From Brevibacillus_H sp049846925 (GTDB taxonomy: Bacteria > Bacillota > Bacilli > Brevibacillales > Brevibacillaceae), in the NCBI RefSeq assembly GCF_049846925.1, contig NZ_JBNCMT010000002.1, forward strand, positions 124,001 through 188,000: a DNA stretch of 64,000 nt, given 5' to 3'. A model generated the notes under the pieces. It saw only the letters and a list, made by a program, of their open reading frames with translations, ran no database searches and was not told where the DNA came from. A program made the position numbers and the translations under genes. Positions within the stretch are counted from its first letter, which is position 1, and every line of letters begins with the position of its first letter. Below, one piece after another: positions 26,082 through 35,461 of the stretch.

Positions 26082-28600
26082 TCCTCAAATTGTTCGGCCG
26101 GAATCGGCTTGCTGAAATAATAGCCTTGGGCACGGTTGCATTTCTGAGTTTCGAGGAAATGCAACTGCTCCAGGTTCTCCACCCCTTCTGCAACGACATG
26201 CAAGTCCAAACTTTGCGCAAGAGTAATGGTCGAGGCTGCGATAGCAGATGCACCCTTATCCACTGGAATGCCATCGACAAACGAACGGTCAATTTTCAGA
26301 GTATTAATCGGGAACTTGCGCAAATAACTAAGAGAGGAATAGCCTGTCCCGAAATCGTCAATCGCAATTTGAATCCCCAAACTCCGGATTTTGTTCAACT
26401 TTGATATGACGTAGCTTTCATTGAACATGGCGATATTTTCCGTAATTTCTAGCTCCAGATACCCCGGATCCATCCCCGTCTCTTCCAATATCTCCTGAAT
26501 CATTTGCACCAGATTATCCTGCTGCATTTGCCGCAAAGATAAATTGACTGAGATCAACATAGGCGCAAAGCCTTTTCTTTGCCACTCCACATTTTGTTTG
26601 CAGGCTGTGTACAATACCCATTTGCCGATGGGAACAATCAGTCCCGTCTCTTCAGCAAGCGGGATGAACTCTCCTGGCGGTACGAGCCCTCGTTCTGGAT
26701 GCATCCACCGAACCAATGCCTCCATTCCCATGATTTGACCGGAATGTATCTCGACTTGCGGCTGATAATACACAATTAGTTCATTTCGGTCGAGTGCTTG
26801 ATACAGTTGTGATTCTAGTTCAAGTATTTCTGACACCTTTTGATTCATATCATTCGTATAGAACTGATAATTATTTTTGCCCATCTCTTTTGCATAGTAC
26901 ATCGCCATGTCAGCACATCGAATCAGCGTTTCTTCGTCTTCTCCATTCAACGGATACAAACTGATCCCAATGCTCGTCGTGATAAAGATTTCTCTTCCCT
27001 CCAATGTGAATGGAATCGAAAACTCTTCAATCATGCGTGAAGTAGGGGTTGTGATTTGCGTAATGTTCGATACGTCCCGTAGAACTACTGCAAATTCATC
27101 GCCTCCCAGTCGGTACACCTGGGCGTCAGTCCCCAGACAGTGAACGAGACGATAGGCAACCGATTGCAACAACAGATCACCAACAGCATGGCCAAAGTAA
27201 TCGTTTACATTTTTGAACCGATCTAAATCTAGAAACATGATGGCAAAGCTGCTATTCTTCGCAGAGGACAGCTCAATCAACTGACGCAGATTTTCTATCA
27301 GTTGTTGTCGGTTGGGCAGGTCTGTCAGACTGTCAAAGTACGCTTGATGCTTGATTTTGGCCTCATATTGCTTGCGCTCGGTAATATCACTGAATGCGAC
27401 AACAGCGCCAGTAACCTTCCCGCCTTCTCGAATAGGTGTCGCAACATACGAAACAGGTATTAGCTGCCTGTTTTTTGTAATGAAAAAATCATCTTCAATA
27501 CGTTGTGGTTGACCGGTGAGAATCGTGTGATAGATCGGGCATTCTGCAAAAACATTTTCTGCCCCGTCTGATTTTTTGTAGTGTAACAGCATGTGCATGT
27601 TTTGACCAAGAACCTCATCATTTTTGTACCCGATCAAACGTTCTGCTTCCGGATTGGAGAAAGTTACGCATCCCTCACGATCCAGCACATACAACCCTTC
27701 TCCGACTGTTGAAGTGATGATCTCCAGCTTTTTCTGATGCCGGATTGCCTCTTCTTCCGCCCGCTTTTGTGCGATAAACGGCTCTTCAATGGTAGCGATA
27801 TATATGCCTTTCATCAAAAAGTAATAGCCAATGACTTTGTACATGTGTCCCAGAATGTTGTAAAAATCGTAGACACTCACATACAATGTAAAAATCAGTT
27901 CGCTTAACAGCAAGATAAACATGGCGAGTGCCATCTTCAAATTTGGGAGTTTTCTAGTTCGGTGATAACGTGAGAGCAACAGGAGTGCCGTAATCAGGTG
28001 TAAAAAGCTGATGAAATATTCAAGACCATTCTTCAAAGGTGTCGTACCTTGACCCTCAACGACAAGAAGCGGAAGTTCGCTTGCACTTGTAAAAATTGTC
28101 CCGGATACAGCCAACAAATAGGATGCCAGGAGAACAAAGGCGATTTTACGTTTTGTTTTGGGGATAGGGTGATTACGGCGAAGGAAAACAATACAGAGAG
28201 CAACGGATTCTGTCAGCCGAGCCATAATCCAGAACCATGTCGCCTGCTCAACTGAGCTTGCTTCAATCAAGTTGGGCATCCCTTTATAAGTAAGGGTATG
28301 GAATAAATCAAGGAACCCGATGGCAAAAAAGACCGCACCGATCAAAAGACGCTGGCTTGATACCGTATGCGGGAAGATCATCCAACATTGAATGGCGATC
28401 GCAAATGAAACCGTAATGCTGAAAAACTCTACAAGTGTATGGATACCAAGGTAGTATTGCGGAGTAAAAGTTAAATACCAGATGTTTACAAGATGGCGTG
28501 CCAGAAAAAAGCAAACCAACAGGATCAGGGCAATCAGAATAGCGTTTCTTTCTGCTCTCTTTCTATCGTACGTCTCCAACTCCGTCGATAATTTGTCCAT
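26036..28600 (-). CDS. MASE3-PAS-GGDEF-EAL c-di-GMP enzyme
   Basis: 854 residues. Seven or eight membrane helices in the first ~280 residues form a MASE3 sensor (HTLVEFFSITVSFAIA, GFLDLFHTLTYKGMP). A PAS domain follows at about 290-405 (EGLYVLDREGCVTFSNPEAE), then GGDEF at about 415-575 with the intact RLGGDEF, then EAL at about 595-845 with EALVRW, ITENIAMF, DDFGTGYSS, LKIDRSFV and VVAEGVE. Both the diguanylate cyclase and phosphodiesterase centres look complete, so the net direction of activity cannot be told. GGAGGG stands a long 12 bases before the ATG. Confidence 0.92.
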   Translation of the reverse strand: MDKLSTELETYDRKRAERNAILIALILLVCFFLARHLVNIWYLTFTPQYYLGIHTLVEFFSITVSFAIAIQCWMIFPHTVSSQRLLIGAVFFAIGFLDLFHTLTYKGMPNLIEASSVEQATWFWIMARLTESVALCIVFLRRNHPIPKTKRKIAFVLLASYLLAVSGTIFTSASELPLLVVEGQGTTPLKNGLEYFISFLHLITALLLLSRYHRTRKLPNLKMALAMFILLLSELIFTLYVSVYDFYNILGHMYKVIGYYFLMKGIYIATIEEPFIAQKRAEEEAIRHQKKLEIITSTVGEGLYVLDREGCVTFSNPEAERLIGYKNDEVLGQNMHMLLHYKKSDGAENVFAECPIYHTILTGQPQRIEDDFFITKNRQLIPVSYVATPIREGGKVTGAVVAFSDITERKQYEAKIKHQAYFDSLTDLPNRQQLIENLRQLIELSSAKNSSFAIMFLDLDRFKNVNDYFGHAVGDLLLQSVAYRLVHCLGTDAQVYRLGGDEFAVVLRDVSNITQITTPTSRMIEEFSIPFTLEGREIFITTSIGISLYPLNGEDEETLIRCADMAMYYAKEMGKNNYQFYTNDMNQKVSEILELESQLYQALDRNELIVYYQPQVEIHSGQIMGMEALVRWMHPERGLVPPGEFIPLAEETGLIVPIGKWVLYTACKQNVEWQRKGFAPMLISVNLSLRQMQQDNLVQMIQEILEETGMDPGYLELEITENIAMFNESYVISKLNKIRSLGIQIAIDDFGTGYSSLSYLRKFPINTLKIDRSFVDGIPVDKGASAIAASTITLAQSLDLHVVAEGVENLEQLHFLETQKCNRAQGYYFSKPIPAEQFEDYLLTYSERNDSPSR

Positions 28601-28654
28601 GTTAGCGACTCACCCTCCAAGTGATAGAGAACCTTTCCGATTCAAGAAGAAAAA

Positions 28655-28685
28655 GCCGACTATGAAGAGACCTTCAGCAGTCGGC
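28655..28685 (-). terminator. Terminator of the RimJ/RimL-type acetyltransferase gene
   Basis: GCCGACT (28655-28661) pairs with AGTCGGC (28679-28685) with an inner GAAG/CTTC stem; the minus strand continues TTTTTCTTCTT. Confidence 0.8.
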
Positions 28686-28693
28686 AACCGTTT

Positions 28694-29245
28694 CTAGTAT
28701 TTTACATTCATCCATTCATCTGCAAGCATGGAAAACATGATTACATCAACGTATTTTTCATATCGACACTCTGCCTCCCGCAGAATCCCTTCTTTTTCGA
28801 ACCCGAGGCTTTTGGCCAAAGCAATTGCTCGTTTGTTGTCTTTGGCAATAGCAATCTCCACCCGGTTCAGTCCTAACTGCTCAAAACCATAATGAATCAT
28901 GGCTCGGCAACTCTTGGAAGCAATCCCTCGACGCAGATATTCTTCTGCTACCCAAAACGTGAGAGAACCAGATCGGTCCTTGCCATTGATAAAAGTGAAG
29001 CCTACCTCCCCAACCATCTCATCATCATACCAAATTCCAACCTTACAGACTCGTTTGGCTGTGAATTGATTGCGTAAATATTCTATGTATGACTGCGAAT
29101 GTTTGAGGTTTTGAGTCATTTCTACCCAAGTAAGCCAAGGACGCAAATAGTCTTTGGATCGGGTAATCAGGGCGAACAGTTTTGGTGCGTCTTCTGGTAC
29201 CGGTAATCTTAAGGTAATGTGTTGATCGATTTGGCATTGAAACAT
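28694..29245 (-). CDS. RimJ/RimL-type GNAT acetyltransferase
   Basis: 183 residues. GNAT fold with LRLPVPEDAPKLF, the acetyl-CoA loop EEYLRRGIASKSCRAMIHYGF and the end motif NKRAIALAKSLGFEKEGILREAE, typical of ribosomal-protein N-acetyltransferases and their many relatives (YdaF, YjcK). Substrate unknown. AAGGGAGAG 7 bases before the ATG at 29243-29245 decides the start. Confidence 0.87.
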   Translation of the reverse strand: MFQCQIDQHITLRLPVPEDAPKLFALITRSKDYLRPWLTWVEMTQNLKHSQSYIEYLRNQFTAKRVCKVGIWYDDEMVGEVGFTFINGKDRSGSLTFWVAEEYLRRGIASKSCRAMIHYGFEQLGLNRVEIAIAKDNKRAIALAKSLGFEKEGILREAECRYEKYVDVIMFSMLADEWMNVKY

Positions 29246-29376
29246 TTCTATTCTCTCCCTTGATATCACTCTCTTCTACCAACATACTGGGTATTAGAGA
29301 GATTTTCAATGATCAAGATCATGACATTTTTAGGAAGGCAGGTTCTTTGCATGTTTCCAAGAATATTACGAATTAA

Positions 29377-29472
29377 CGGGTCAACAAGCATAAGCGGATT
29401 CTCGTTATCGGTGATCTGATACACGCTGCTTTAGAGGACATCCCGATCAATTGGTATGATGATAGCATATAA
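29377..29472 (+). other. Possible gene remnant
   Basis: The stretch between two minus-strand genes contains a plus frame of 31 codons reading KRILVIGDLIHAALEDIPIN and ending WYDDSI at 29470-29472. A stop precedes it and no start or ribosome binding site is seen. The composition is protein-like, so it could be the tail of a lost gene. Nothing else is visible in the 280 bases between 29246 and 29525 apart from the rbsB terminator. Confidence 0.2.
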
Positions 29473-29477
29473 AAAAA

Positions 29478-29503
29478 GGACCTATCGAATGTTCGATAGA
29501 TCC
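29478..29503 (-). terminator. Terminator of the ribose operon
   Basis: GGACCTATCGA (29478-29488) pairs with TCGATAGATCC (29493-29503); seven T follow on the minus strand. Confidence 0.9.
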
Positions 29504-29525
29504 TGTCTGCTCTTTGGTAGAGACA

Positions 29526-30467
29526 TTATTTTTTTGTTACGAGTTCCAAGTCAACCGGGATAAAGTTCTCCACTTTTTCACCTTTAACTACTTTTACAGC
29601 AGATTGAACAGCCGTTTCACCGATTGCTGCTGGCTTTTGAGCAACAGTTGCTTCCATTTTGCCTTCGTTTACTGCTTTTACTGCGTCATCTGTTGCGTCA
29701 AAACCTACAACCAGGATTTTCTTGCCAGAAGCTTCAATTGCTTGCAATGCGCCAAGTGCCATTTCGTCGTTGTGTGCAAATACTGCTTGAACGTCTGGGT
29801 TGCTTTGCAAAATGTTTTCCATTACGCTCAAACCTTTTGCACGGTCGAAGTCAGCCGGTTGAGAAGCAACTACTTTTACGCCTTCTTTACCGTCAACAGC
29901 CGTGTGGAAACCTTGACCACGGTCACGAGCTGCAGAAGTTCCTGCGATCCCTTGCAATTCAACGATGTTTCCTTTGCCACCGATTGCCTGGAGAATGTGT
30001 TCACCAGCCATTGTTCCACCTTTTACGTTATCAGAAGCAATATGGGTAACCACTTGGCCACCTTCAGCAGCACGGTCAACTGTGATTACTGGAATGTTTG
30101 CTTTGTTCGCAGATTCTACCGCAGTCGCAATCGCTGCGCTGTCTGTTGGGTTGATCAGAATAACACTTACTTTTTTCTGGATCAAATCCTCTACACCGCT
30201 AATTTGCTTAGCTGTATCGTCTTGTGCATCAACTACGATCAATTCAGCACCTGCATCTTTTGCTGCTTTTTCTGCTCCCTCTTTCAAGGAAACGAAGAAC
30301 GGATTGTTCAATGTAGAAATTGACAAACCAATCGTCACTTTATCTGTCGCTGCTGGTGGTGGAGTTGTACCCGCATTTCCTTTTTCTACGTTGGACTGAG
30401 TGGAACAGCCTGCCAGCACCATCAGCATCATGGAAGACGCCAAAGCCATTTTGAAAAACTTTTTCAT
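29526..30467 (-). CDS. rbsB: Ribose ABC transporter substrate-binding lipoprotein
   Basis: 313 residues. Lipoprotein signal MKKFFKMALASSMMLMVLAG followed by Cys, a Pro-rich linker, then a periplasmic-binding-protein I fold: IGLSISTLNNPFFVSLKEGA, DRAAEGGQVVTHIASDN and HNDEMALGALQAIEA are classic RbsB ligand-site segments. It captures ribose outside the membrane and hands it to RbsC. Last gene of rbsRKDACB, followed by the terminator. Confidence 0.95.
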   Translation of the reverse strand: MKKFFKMALASSMMLMVLAGCSTQSNVEKGNAGTTPPPAATDKVTIGLSISTLNNPFFVSLKEGAEKAAKDAGAELIVVDAQDDTAKQISGVEDLIQKKVSVILINPTDSAAIATAVESANKANIPVITVDRAAEGGQVVTHIASDNVKGGTMAGEHILQAIGGKGNIVELQGIAGTSAARDRGQGFHTAVDGKEGVKVVASQPADFDRAKGLSVMENILQSNPDVQAVFAHNDEMALGALQAIEASGKKILVVGFDATDDAVKAVNEGKMEATVAQKPAAIGETAVQSAVKVVKGEKVENFIPVDLELVTKK

Positions 30468-30491
30468 GTCTGATTTACCCCTCTCAATAGA

Positions 30492-31448
30492 TTATTTAGA
30501 TTTTGATCGGTCCAAAAGAACTGCTAGGAGAATGACTCCACCCTTAACCACCAATTGGTAGAAAGAAGAGACGTTCAGCAGGTTCAGACCGTTATCTAAC
30601 ACACCGATGATCATGGCACCAATTAGTGTTCCCACGATCCATCCCTTTCCCCCGGCAAGGCTCGTGCCCCCGAGCACAACCGCTGCAATCGCATCCAGTT
30701 CATAGGAAGCTCCAGCAGTTGGTTGGGCTGAGTTAAGCCTGGAGGTAAGGATAATTCCACTGACTGCAGCAAGCAGACCACTGATGGAATACACCAGTAC
30801 CTTTACTTTTCCTGTGTTAATTCCTGATAGTCTTGTTGCTTCCTCATTGCTGCCAAGGGCATACACATGACGCCCAAATGTCGTATGTTTGAGAATGATG
30901 TAAAGAATAGCAAAGGAAAGGATCATCCAGATAATTGGCATAGGAATCTCGAAGAAAAACCCTTTACCGATCATAGCGAAGTCTTCGGATAATCCCGTAA
31001 TCGGTTTCCCTTCTGTATAGACAAGCGTCAAACCTCGGAATACAGTCATCGTGGCAAGTGTTGCAATAAAAGGTGCCACCTTCCCTTTCCAGATCAACAA
31101 TCCATTCACTGCACCGAGGATCGTACCCATCAACAGACCGATCAAAACGGCGAGTGATGTATCCATTCCGCCCTTCATCAAGCCTGCGGTGACAGCACTC
31201 GCCAAGGCGAGGATTGCTCCCACAGAAAGGTCGATTCCCCCGGTTAAAATAACAAATGTCATCCCGAACGCAATCAGAGCGTTAATGGAAATTTGTCTGA
31301 GTACGTTGAACATATTACTTACTGTCAAAAAGTCGGAGCTGATCACCGATAAAGCGATGAATATGACTGCCAATCCCAGCAATGGCCCCATACGTTGAAT
31401 AATTGAAACGTTTCCTGTTTTTTTGGTTAGAAGTCCATCCTTACTCAT
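30492..31448 (-). CDS. rbsC: Ribose ABC transporter permease
   Basis: 318 residues, about eight to ten membrane helices, with GIDLSVGAILALAS, VLGGTSLAGGKGWIVGTLIGA and ALGSNEEATRLSGIN typical of RbsC. The start ATG (31446-31448) lies inside the end of rbsA, overlapping it by 8 bases, with a GGAGGGGGA site upstream; the longer frame starting in rbsA is not favoured. Confidence 0.95.
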   Translation of the reverse strand: MSKDGLLTKKTGNVSIIQRMGPLLGLAVIFIALSVISSDFLTVSNMFNVLRQISINALIAFGMTFVILTGGIDLSVGAILALASAVTAGLMKGGMDTSLAVLIGLLMGTILGAVNGLLIWKGKVAPFIATLATMTVFRGLTLVYTEGKPITGLSEDFAMIGKGFFFEIPMPIIWMILSFAILYIILKHTTFGRHVYALGSNEEATRLSGINTGKVKVLVYSISGLLAAVSGIILTSRLNSAQPTAGASYELDAIAAVVLGGTSLAGGKGWIVGTLIGAMIIGVLDNGLNLLNVSSFYQLVVKGGVILLAVLLDRSKSK

Positions 31449-32946
31449 TTTGGTCTCCCCCTCCCGTCGCAGCATGCATGATGTTTTCTTGTGTCGCCTC
31501 TTCGATGGTCATTTCAGAAGTGACACGACCTTCGTGCATGACGATGATTCGATCACTCATACCCAAGACTTCAGGCAATTCTGATGAAATCATGAGGATG
31601 GCAACTCCTTGTCCTGCAAGCTGATTCATGATGTCGTAAATCTCTTTTTTGGCTCCGATATCCACACCACGTGTCGGTTCATCCAGAATCAAAATTTTAG
31701 GCTTGGTCGCCAACCACTTGCCGATGACCACTTTCTGCTGATTCCCACCGCTCAGCGAACCAACCATCTGTTCTGCATGAGGTGTTTTGATCTGTAGCTT
31801 TTGAATGGACTCATCAGACAATCTTGCCTCTTTTGACTTGCTCATGAAGCCTGTAGACGACAGGTCACCCAAATTCGGTAACGAGAGATTCTCACGGATG
31901 GACAGTGACAGAATCAAGCCTTCCTGTTTGCGGTCTTCGGTCACCAACGCAATTCCCGCATGAATGGCATCGCTCGGTTTGGCGATCTCTTTTTTAACTC
32001 CATCCACATAAATAGAACCGCTTGACCTTGGATCCGCACCAAAAATCGCTTTGGCGAGCTCCGTTCGACCTGCTCCCATGAGACCGGCAATTCCAACGAT
32101 CTCTCCACTTTTTACGGAGAAGGAAATGTCTTTGAGCTTCGTTTTCGTCGACAGATTCTCGATTCTGATCCGTTCTTGTCCGATGGTCTTGTCAATGCTA
32201 GGGAAACGATCCTTGATGTCACGTCCCACCATCATTCTCACCAACTCGTCCATGTTGGTCTCGCTGGTTGTCCGTGTGCCAATATACTTGCCGTCTCGAA
32301 GCACTGTAATGCGATCACTGATTTGGAAGATTTCCTCCATCCGGTGGGAAATATAGATCATCCCGACACCTTTTTGTTTCAGTGATTCAATCATGGTAAA
32401 CAGCGATGCGATTTCACGATCCGTTAACGCTGCGGTTGGCTCATCTAGTACGAGGATATTGGCATTTGTTGATAACGCTTTCGCAATTTCAATCATCTGC
32501 TGCTGACCGACTGACAACTCTTCGACTAGTGTGCCTGGATCGATAGAAATCTCAAGAATATCCAGAAAGCGTTGGGCTTCCTCACGCATTTTCTTCCAAT
32601 TGACAAACTTGGTCCGTCCATATGTGAATTCCCGACCCAAAAACATATTTTCCATGATGCTCAGGTAAGGAATAAGATTCAGTTCCTGATGAATGATCGA
32701 AATACCAAGTGCGGAGGCATCTTTGGTTGAATTGATCTCGTGAGCTTGCCCGTTAATCAAGGTTTCGCCACTGTCTTTGGCATGAATTCCCCCGAGAATT
32801 TTCATCAAAGTTGACTTACCCGCACCATTCTCACCCATTAACGCATGCAGTTCTCCTGCTTGTAACGAAAACTGCACATCCTCCAGTACCTTCACTCCTG
32901 GAAACGATTTGCTAATTCCCTTCATCTCAAGCAAATATTGAGACAT
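31441..32946 (-). CDS. rbsA: Ribose ABC transporter ATP-binding protein
   Basis: 501 residues with two fused ATPase domains. The first has MGENGAGKSTLMKILGG, LSVGQQQMIEIAKAL and ILVLDEPTAALT; the second has the degenerate P-loop GLMGAGRTELAKA, LSGGNQQKVVIGKWL and ILILDEPTRGVDIGAK. That pattern is typical of sugar importers of the RbsA type. Confidence 0.95.
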   Translation of the reverse strand: MSQYLLEMKGISKSFPGVKVLEDVQFSLQAGELHALMGENGAGKSTLMKILGGIHAKDSGETLINGQAHEINSTKDASALGISIIHQELNLIPYLSIMENMFLGREFTYGRTKFVNWKKMREEAQRFLDILEISIDPGTLVEELSVGQQQMIEIAKALSTNANILVLDEPTAALTDREIASLFTMIESLKQKGVGMIYISHRMEEIFQISDRITVLRDGKYIGTRTTSETNMDELVRMMVGRDIKDRFPSIDKTIGQERIRIENLSTKTKLKDISFSVKSGEIVGIAGLMGAGRTELAKAIFGADPRSSGSIYVDGVKKEIAKPSDAIHAGIALVTEDRKQEGLILSLSIRENLSLPNLGDLSSTGFMSKSKEARLSDESIQKLQIKTPHAEQMVGSLSGGNQQKVVIGKWLATKPKILILDEPTRGVDIGAKKEIYDIMNQLAGQGVAILMISSELPEVLGMSDRIIVMHEGRVTSEMTIEEATQENIMHAATGGGDQNE

Positions 32947-32962
32947 GAAATCACCTTCTTTC

Positions 32963-33358
32963 TCAGAAGACTACTCCTGCTTGCAGAATGATATTGGCAT
33001 ACGGTGTAAATTCACCCGTACGAATAATTGCCTTGGCATTTCTGGTCAGTTCCTTGAACTTATCATGAGGAATGCGCTGACTTTCTGTATCAGGGAACAG
33101 GGCATCGATCTGCTCTTGAATCTGTGGACTTTTCTCTGCAAGTTCCTCCGCATAGATCACTTTTTCCACCTGTAATTCAGTCAGTACGGTTTTCAGTGTT
33201 TCTTCAAAACCGGGTACTCCTTTTGTCAAAGCAAGATCAATGCGCTTGACATGATCCGGAATTGGCAGTCCTGCATCGCAAATGACGATTTGGTCCATAT
33301 GCCCCATTTCACTAATCACTTTGGAAATTTCGCTATTCAATATGCCGATTTTCTTCAT
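32963..33358 (-). CDS. rbsD: D-ribose pyranase
   Basis: 131 residues. MKKIGILNSEISKVISEMGH, catalytic His in MGHMDQIVICDAGLPIP, and the C-terminal RTGEFTPYANIILQAGV are RbsD hallmarks. It interconverts the pyranose and furanose forms of ribose so that RbsK gets its substrate. Third gene of the operon, 13 bases after rbsK. Confidence 0.95.
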   Translation of the reverse strand: MKKIGILNSEISKVISEMGHMDQIVICDAGLPIPDHVKRIDLALTKGVPGFEETLKTVLTELQVEKVIYAEELAEKSPQIQEQIDALFPDTESQRIPHDKFKELTRNAKAIIRTGEFTPYANIILQAGVVF

Positions 33359-33371
33359 GTTGAAAGGCCCC

Positions 33372-34289
33372 TTATTCGTTTCGAAATTGTTTCACTTGCT
33401 CCATTGTCGGCATGCCAGCTTGTGCTCCCAGTTTGGTAACAGCCAGAGCCGCTACTTTACTTGCGAATTCTACTGCCTGCTTCAAGTCTTGTTTCGTTGC
33501 CAACGCATAGGCCAAGCCGGCATTGTATGAGTCTCCCGCGCCCGTCGTATCCACAACGTCCACTTTGTAGCCGGCAATCCGCTCAAACTGATTGTCATCA
33601 GTGAGGATTGCAGAACCGTTAGCTCCCAGCGTAGTAACCACCTGACGAACACCCTTGGATGCAAGCACCCGCATGGCATCTGCCACGTTTGTCTCATCGA
33701 CGGCAAGTCCACTTAAGTAACCAAGTTCACTTTGGTTCGGAGTGATGACATCGATGCATGCGTAAAGCTGCTCAGGCAATTCCCTTGCAGGAGCAGGATT
33801 CAGGATTACCTGTTTTCCCAACTCCTTTGCTTTCTTGGCTGCATAAACGACAGTCTCTATCGGAATTTCCAACTGAAGCAAAACAACGTCGGCAGCTTCT
33901 ACCTTGTCCAGGTGTCGATCAATATCTTCAGGCGAACAGGTTGCGTTGGCACCTGCCACTACGACGATACAGTTATCATTTTCAGCTAGCATGATGGATG
34001 CAATCCCCGTGGCCGTTCCATCTACTGTTTTCACTGCATCGGTATTCACCTGATCCTGACTCAGGGCATGTAACAACTCTTTTCCGAAGCCGTCGCCCCC
34101 GACTGCACCGATCATGGCTGTTCTTGCACCTAATCTTGCTGTAGCTACTGCCTGATTGGCACCTTTTCCACCAGGAATAAAATGCGCCTGTTTCCCCATC
34201 AGTGTCTCGCCAAGGGCAGGTAACCGGTTTGCTTCGATCACGATGTCCATATTCAAGCTGCCAATTACCGCTATGTTCGGTTGATTCAT
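33372..34289 (-). CDS. rbsK: Ribokinase
   Basis: 305 residues, PfkB family: IGSLNMDIVIEANRLPALGET, GGKGANQAVATARLG, and the anion-hole/catalytic VDTTGAGDSYNAGLAYAL. It phosphorylates ribose to ribose-5-phosphate. AGGAG for its ATG lies inside the last codons of rbsR and the genes are 3 bases apart, so translation is probably coupled. Confidence 0.95.
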   Translation of the reverse strand: MNQPNIAVIGSLNMDIVIEANRLPALGETLMGKQAHFIPGGKGANQAVATARLGARTAMIGAVGGDGFGKELLHALSQDQVNTDAVKTVDGTATGIASIMLAENDNCIVVVAGANATCSPEDIDRHLDKVEAADVVLLQLEIPIETVVYAAKKAKELGKQVILNPAPARELPEQLYACIDVITPNQSELGYLSGLAVDETNVADAMRVLASKGVRQVVTTLGANGSAILTDDNQFERIAGYKVDVVDTTGAGDSYNAGLAYALATKQDLKQAVEFASKVAALAVTKLGAQAGMPTMEQVKQFRNE

Positions 34290-34292
34290 TGT

Positions 34293-35291
34293 TCATCTAC
34301 TCCTATTGGTTGAATCTCGAACGATCAGCTTCACATCCAACTCGCGAATTTGATTGTCGATCCTCTCACCCGTAATCTTCTGGATCAAGGTTGTCGCAGC
34401 CAATCTGCCCATCTCGTAAATTGGCTGTGCAATTGTAGTTAGTTCAGGCTCTACAATTTCCGTCAATCCGATTCCGTCAAATCCAATGACAGCAATATCT
34501 TCAGGCACTTTTTTCCCCAGCCGTGTCAACGCCTTTACCGCACCCACTGCCATCAGATCGTTGCCAGCAAATAATCCATCAATATCAGGATGTCGATTGA
34601 TCAGTGTCTCTATCGCTTGCTGGCCCCCATCGATGCGAAAGTTTCCTTCGACCATCAGACTTGGAGAGAACCAGTCGAATGACTTGACCGCATCTTCATA
34701 GCCTGACAGACGTTGTCTCGCCGTTATCATATCTTGTGGGCCGTAGATGTGAGCGATGCGATTGCAGCCGATTTCAAGCAGATGCTGCACCGCCAATTGT
34801 GCTCCCTCGTAGTTTTTGACACGGACAACACTGCAAGATTCCTTGTTCGGCGCTCGGTCCAACAGTACAAGCGGGATGTTGCTTTTGCGCATTTGTGTAA
34901 TATCTTCATCTTCAAGCGTGCTAGAGGCGAAGATGATTCCATCAATATATTTCTTTTTCAGAACTTCGATATAGCTTCTTTCTTTAGAGCCCTGGTCATC
35001 TGAGTTGCACAGGATAACGGTATACCCATGACTATGCGCAACATCCTCTACTCCTCTGGCTACCTCCGGGAAGAATGGGTTGCTAATGTCAGGAAGAATG
35101 AGGGCAATGGTTCCTGTTTGCTTGCCGGCCAACCCGCGAGCAACGGCATTTGGCTCATATTGAAGCTGTTTTATTGCATTGGTTACTTTTTGTTCGGTTT
35201 CAATATTTACATAGCCATTTTTATTAAGTACACGAGACACCGTCGCAACCGATACACCGGCCAGTTTTGCTACATCCCGAATCGTAGCCAA
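34293..35291 (-). CDS. rbsR: Ribose operon repressor, LacI family
   Basis: 332 residues. An N-terminal LacI helix-turn-helix ATIRDVAKLAGVSVATVSRV plus hinge PNAVARGLAGK, then the sugar-binding core. I take the TTG at 35289-35291 as start because it gives the canonical ATIRDVA opening and GGTGGTGAG stands just upstream; the frame itself extends four codons further to a GTG. First gene of the operon, so it represses its own transcription through the palindromes at 35312 and 35366. Confidence 0.92.
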   Translation of the reverse strand: MATIRDVAKLAGVSVATVSRVLNKNGYVNIETEQKVTNAIKQLQYEPNAVARGLAGKQTGTIALILPDISNPFFPEVARGVEDVAHSHGYTVILCNSDDQGSKERSYIEVLKKKYIDGIIFASSTLEDEDITQMRKSNIPLVLLDRAPNKESCSVVRVKNYEGAQLAVQHLLEIGCNRIAHIYGPQDMITARQRLSGYEDAVKSFDWFSPSLMVEGNFRIDGGQQAIETLINRHPDIDGLFAGNDLMAVGAVKALTRLGKKVPEDIAVIGFDGIGLTEIVEPELTTIAQPIYEMGRLAATTLIQKITGERIDNQIRELDVKLIVRDSTNRSR

Positions 35292-35311
35292 TAAGCTCAC
35301 CACCGATACTG

Positions 35312-35331
35312 ATGTGTAACCGGTTACACAT
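35312..35331. promoter_or_regulatory. RbsR operator, promoter-distal
   Basis: ATGTGTAACCGGTTACACAT is a perfect 20-bp palindrome with the central CG typical of LacI-family operators. It lies about 20 bases upstream of the rbsR start, inside the transcribed leader. Confidence 0.85.
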
Positions 35332-35365
35332 TCTATTAAAAAAAAGCCATAAAGATAGGCTTATG

Positions 35366-35387
35366 AATGTGTAACCGGTTACACATT
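35366..35387. promoter_or_regulatory. RbsR operator, promoter-proximal
   Basis: The same 20-bp palindrome occurs at 35367-35386, extended by one base pair on each side to a perfect 22. Centre-to-centre distance to the other copy is 55 bp, about five helical turns, suited to cooperative binding or looping. Confidence 0.88.
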
Positions 35388-35388
35388 G

Positions 35389-35416
35389 ATTATGATATAA
35401 ACTTAATACATGGCAA
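35389..35416 (-). promoter_or_regulatory. Candidate promoter of the ribose operon
   Basis: On the minus strand TTGCCA (35411-35416), 16 bases, then CATAAT (35389-35394). The proximal operator begins one to two bases after the -10, so bound repressor would cover the transcription start. Confidence 0.6.
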
Positions 35417-35461
35417 TTTGTTCGTCAAGTTTTTTTTAAAACGGTCATGCTCGTTTAACGG

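Noticed and set aside
29514..30323. 269-codon plus-strand frame rich in Cys and Phe
   Set aside because: Antisense shadow of rbsB; composition is that of a reverse-complemented Ala/Lys-rich gene.
35389..35436. Alternative ribose promoter with TTGACG at 35421-35426
   Set aside because: No acceptable -10 stands at 16-18 bases from it; TTGCCA with CATAAT fits better and sits against the operator.
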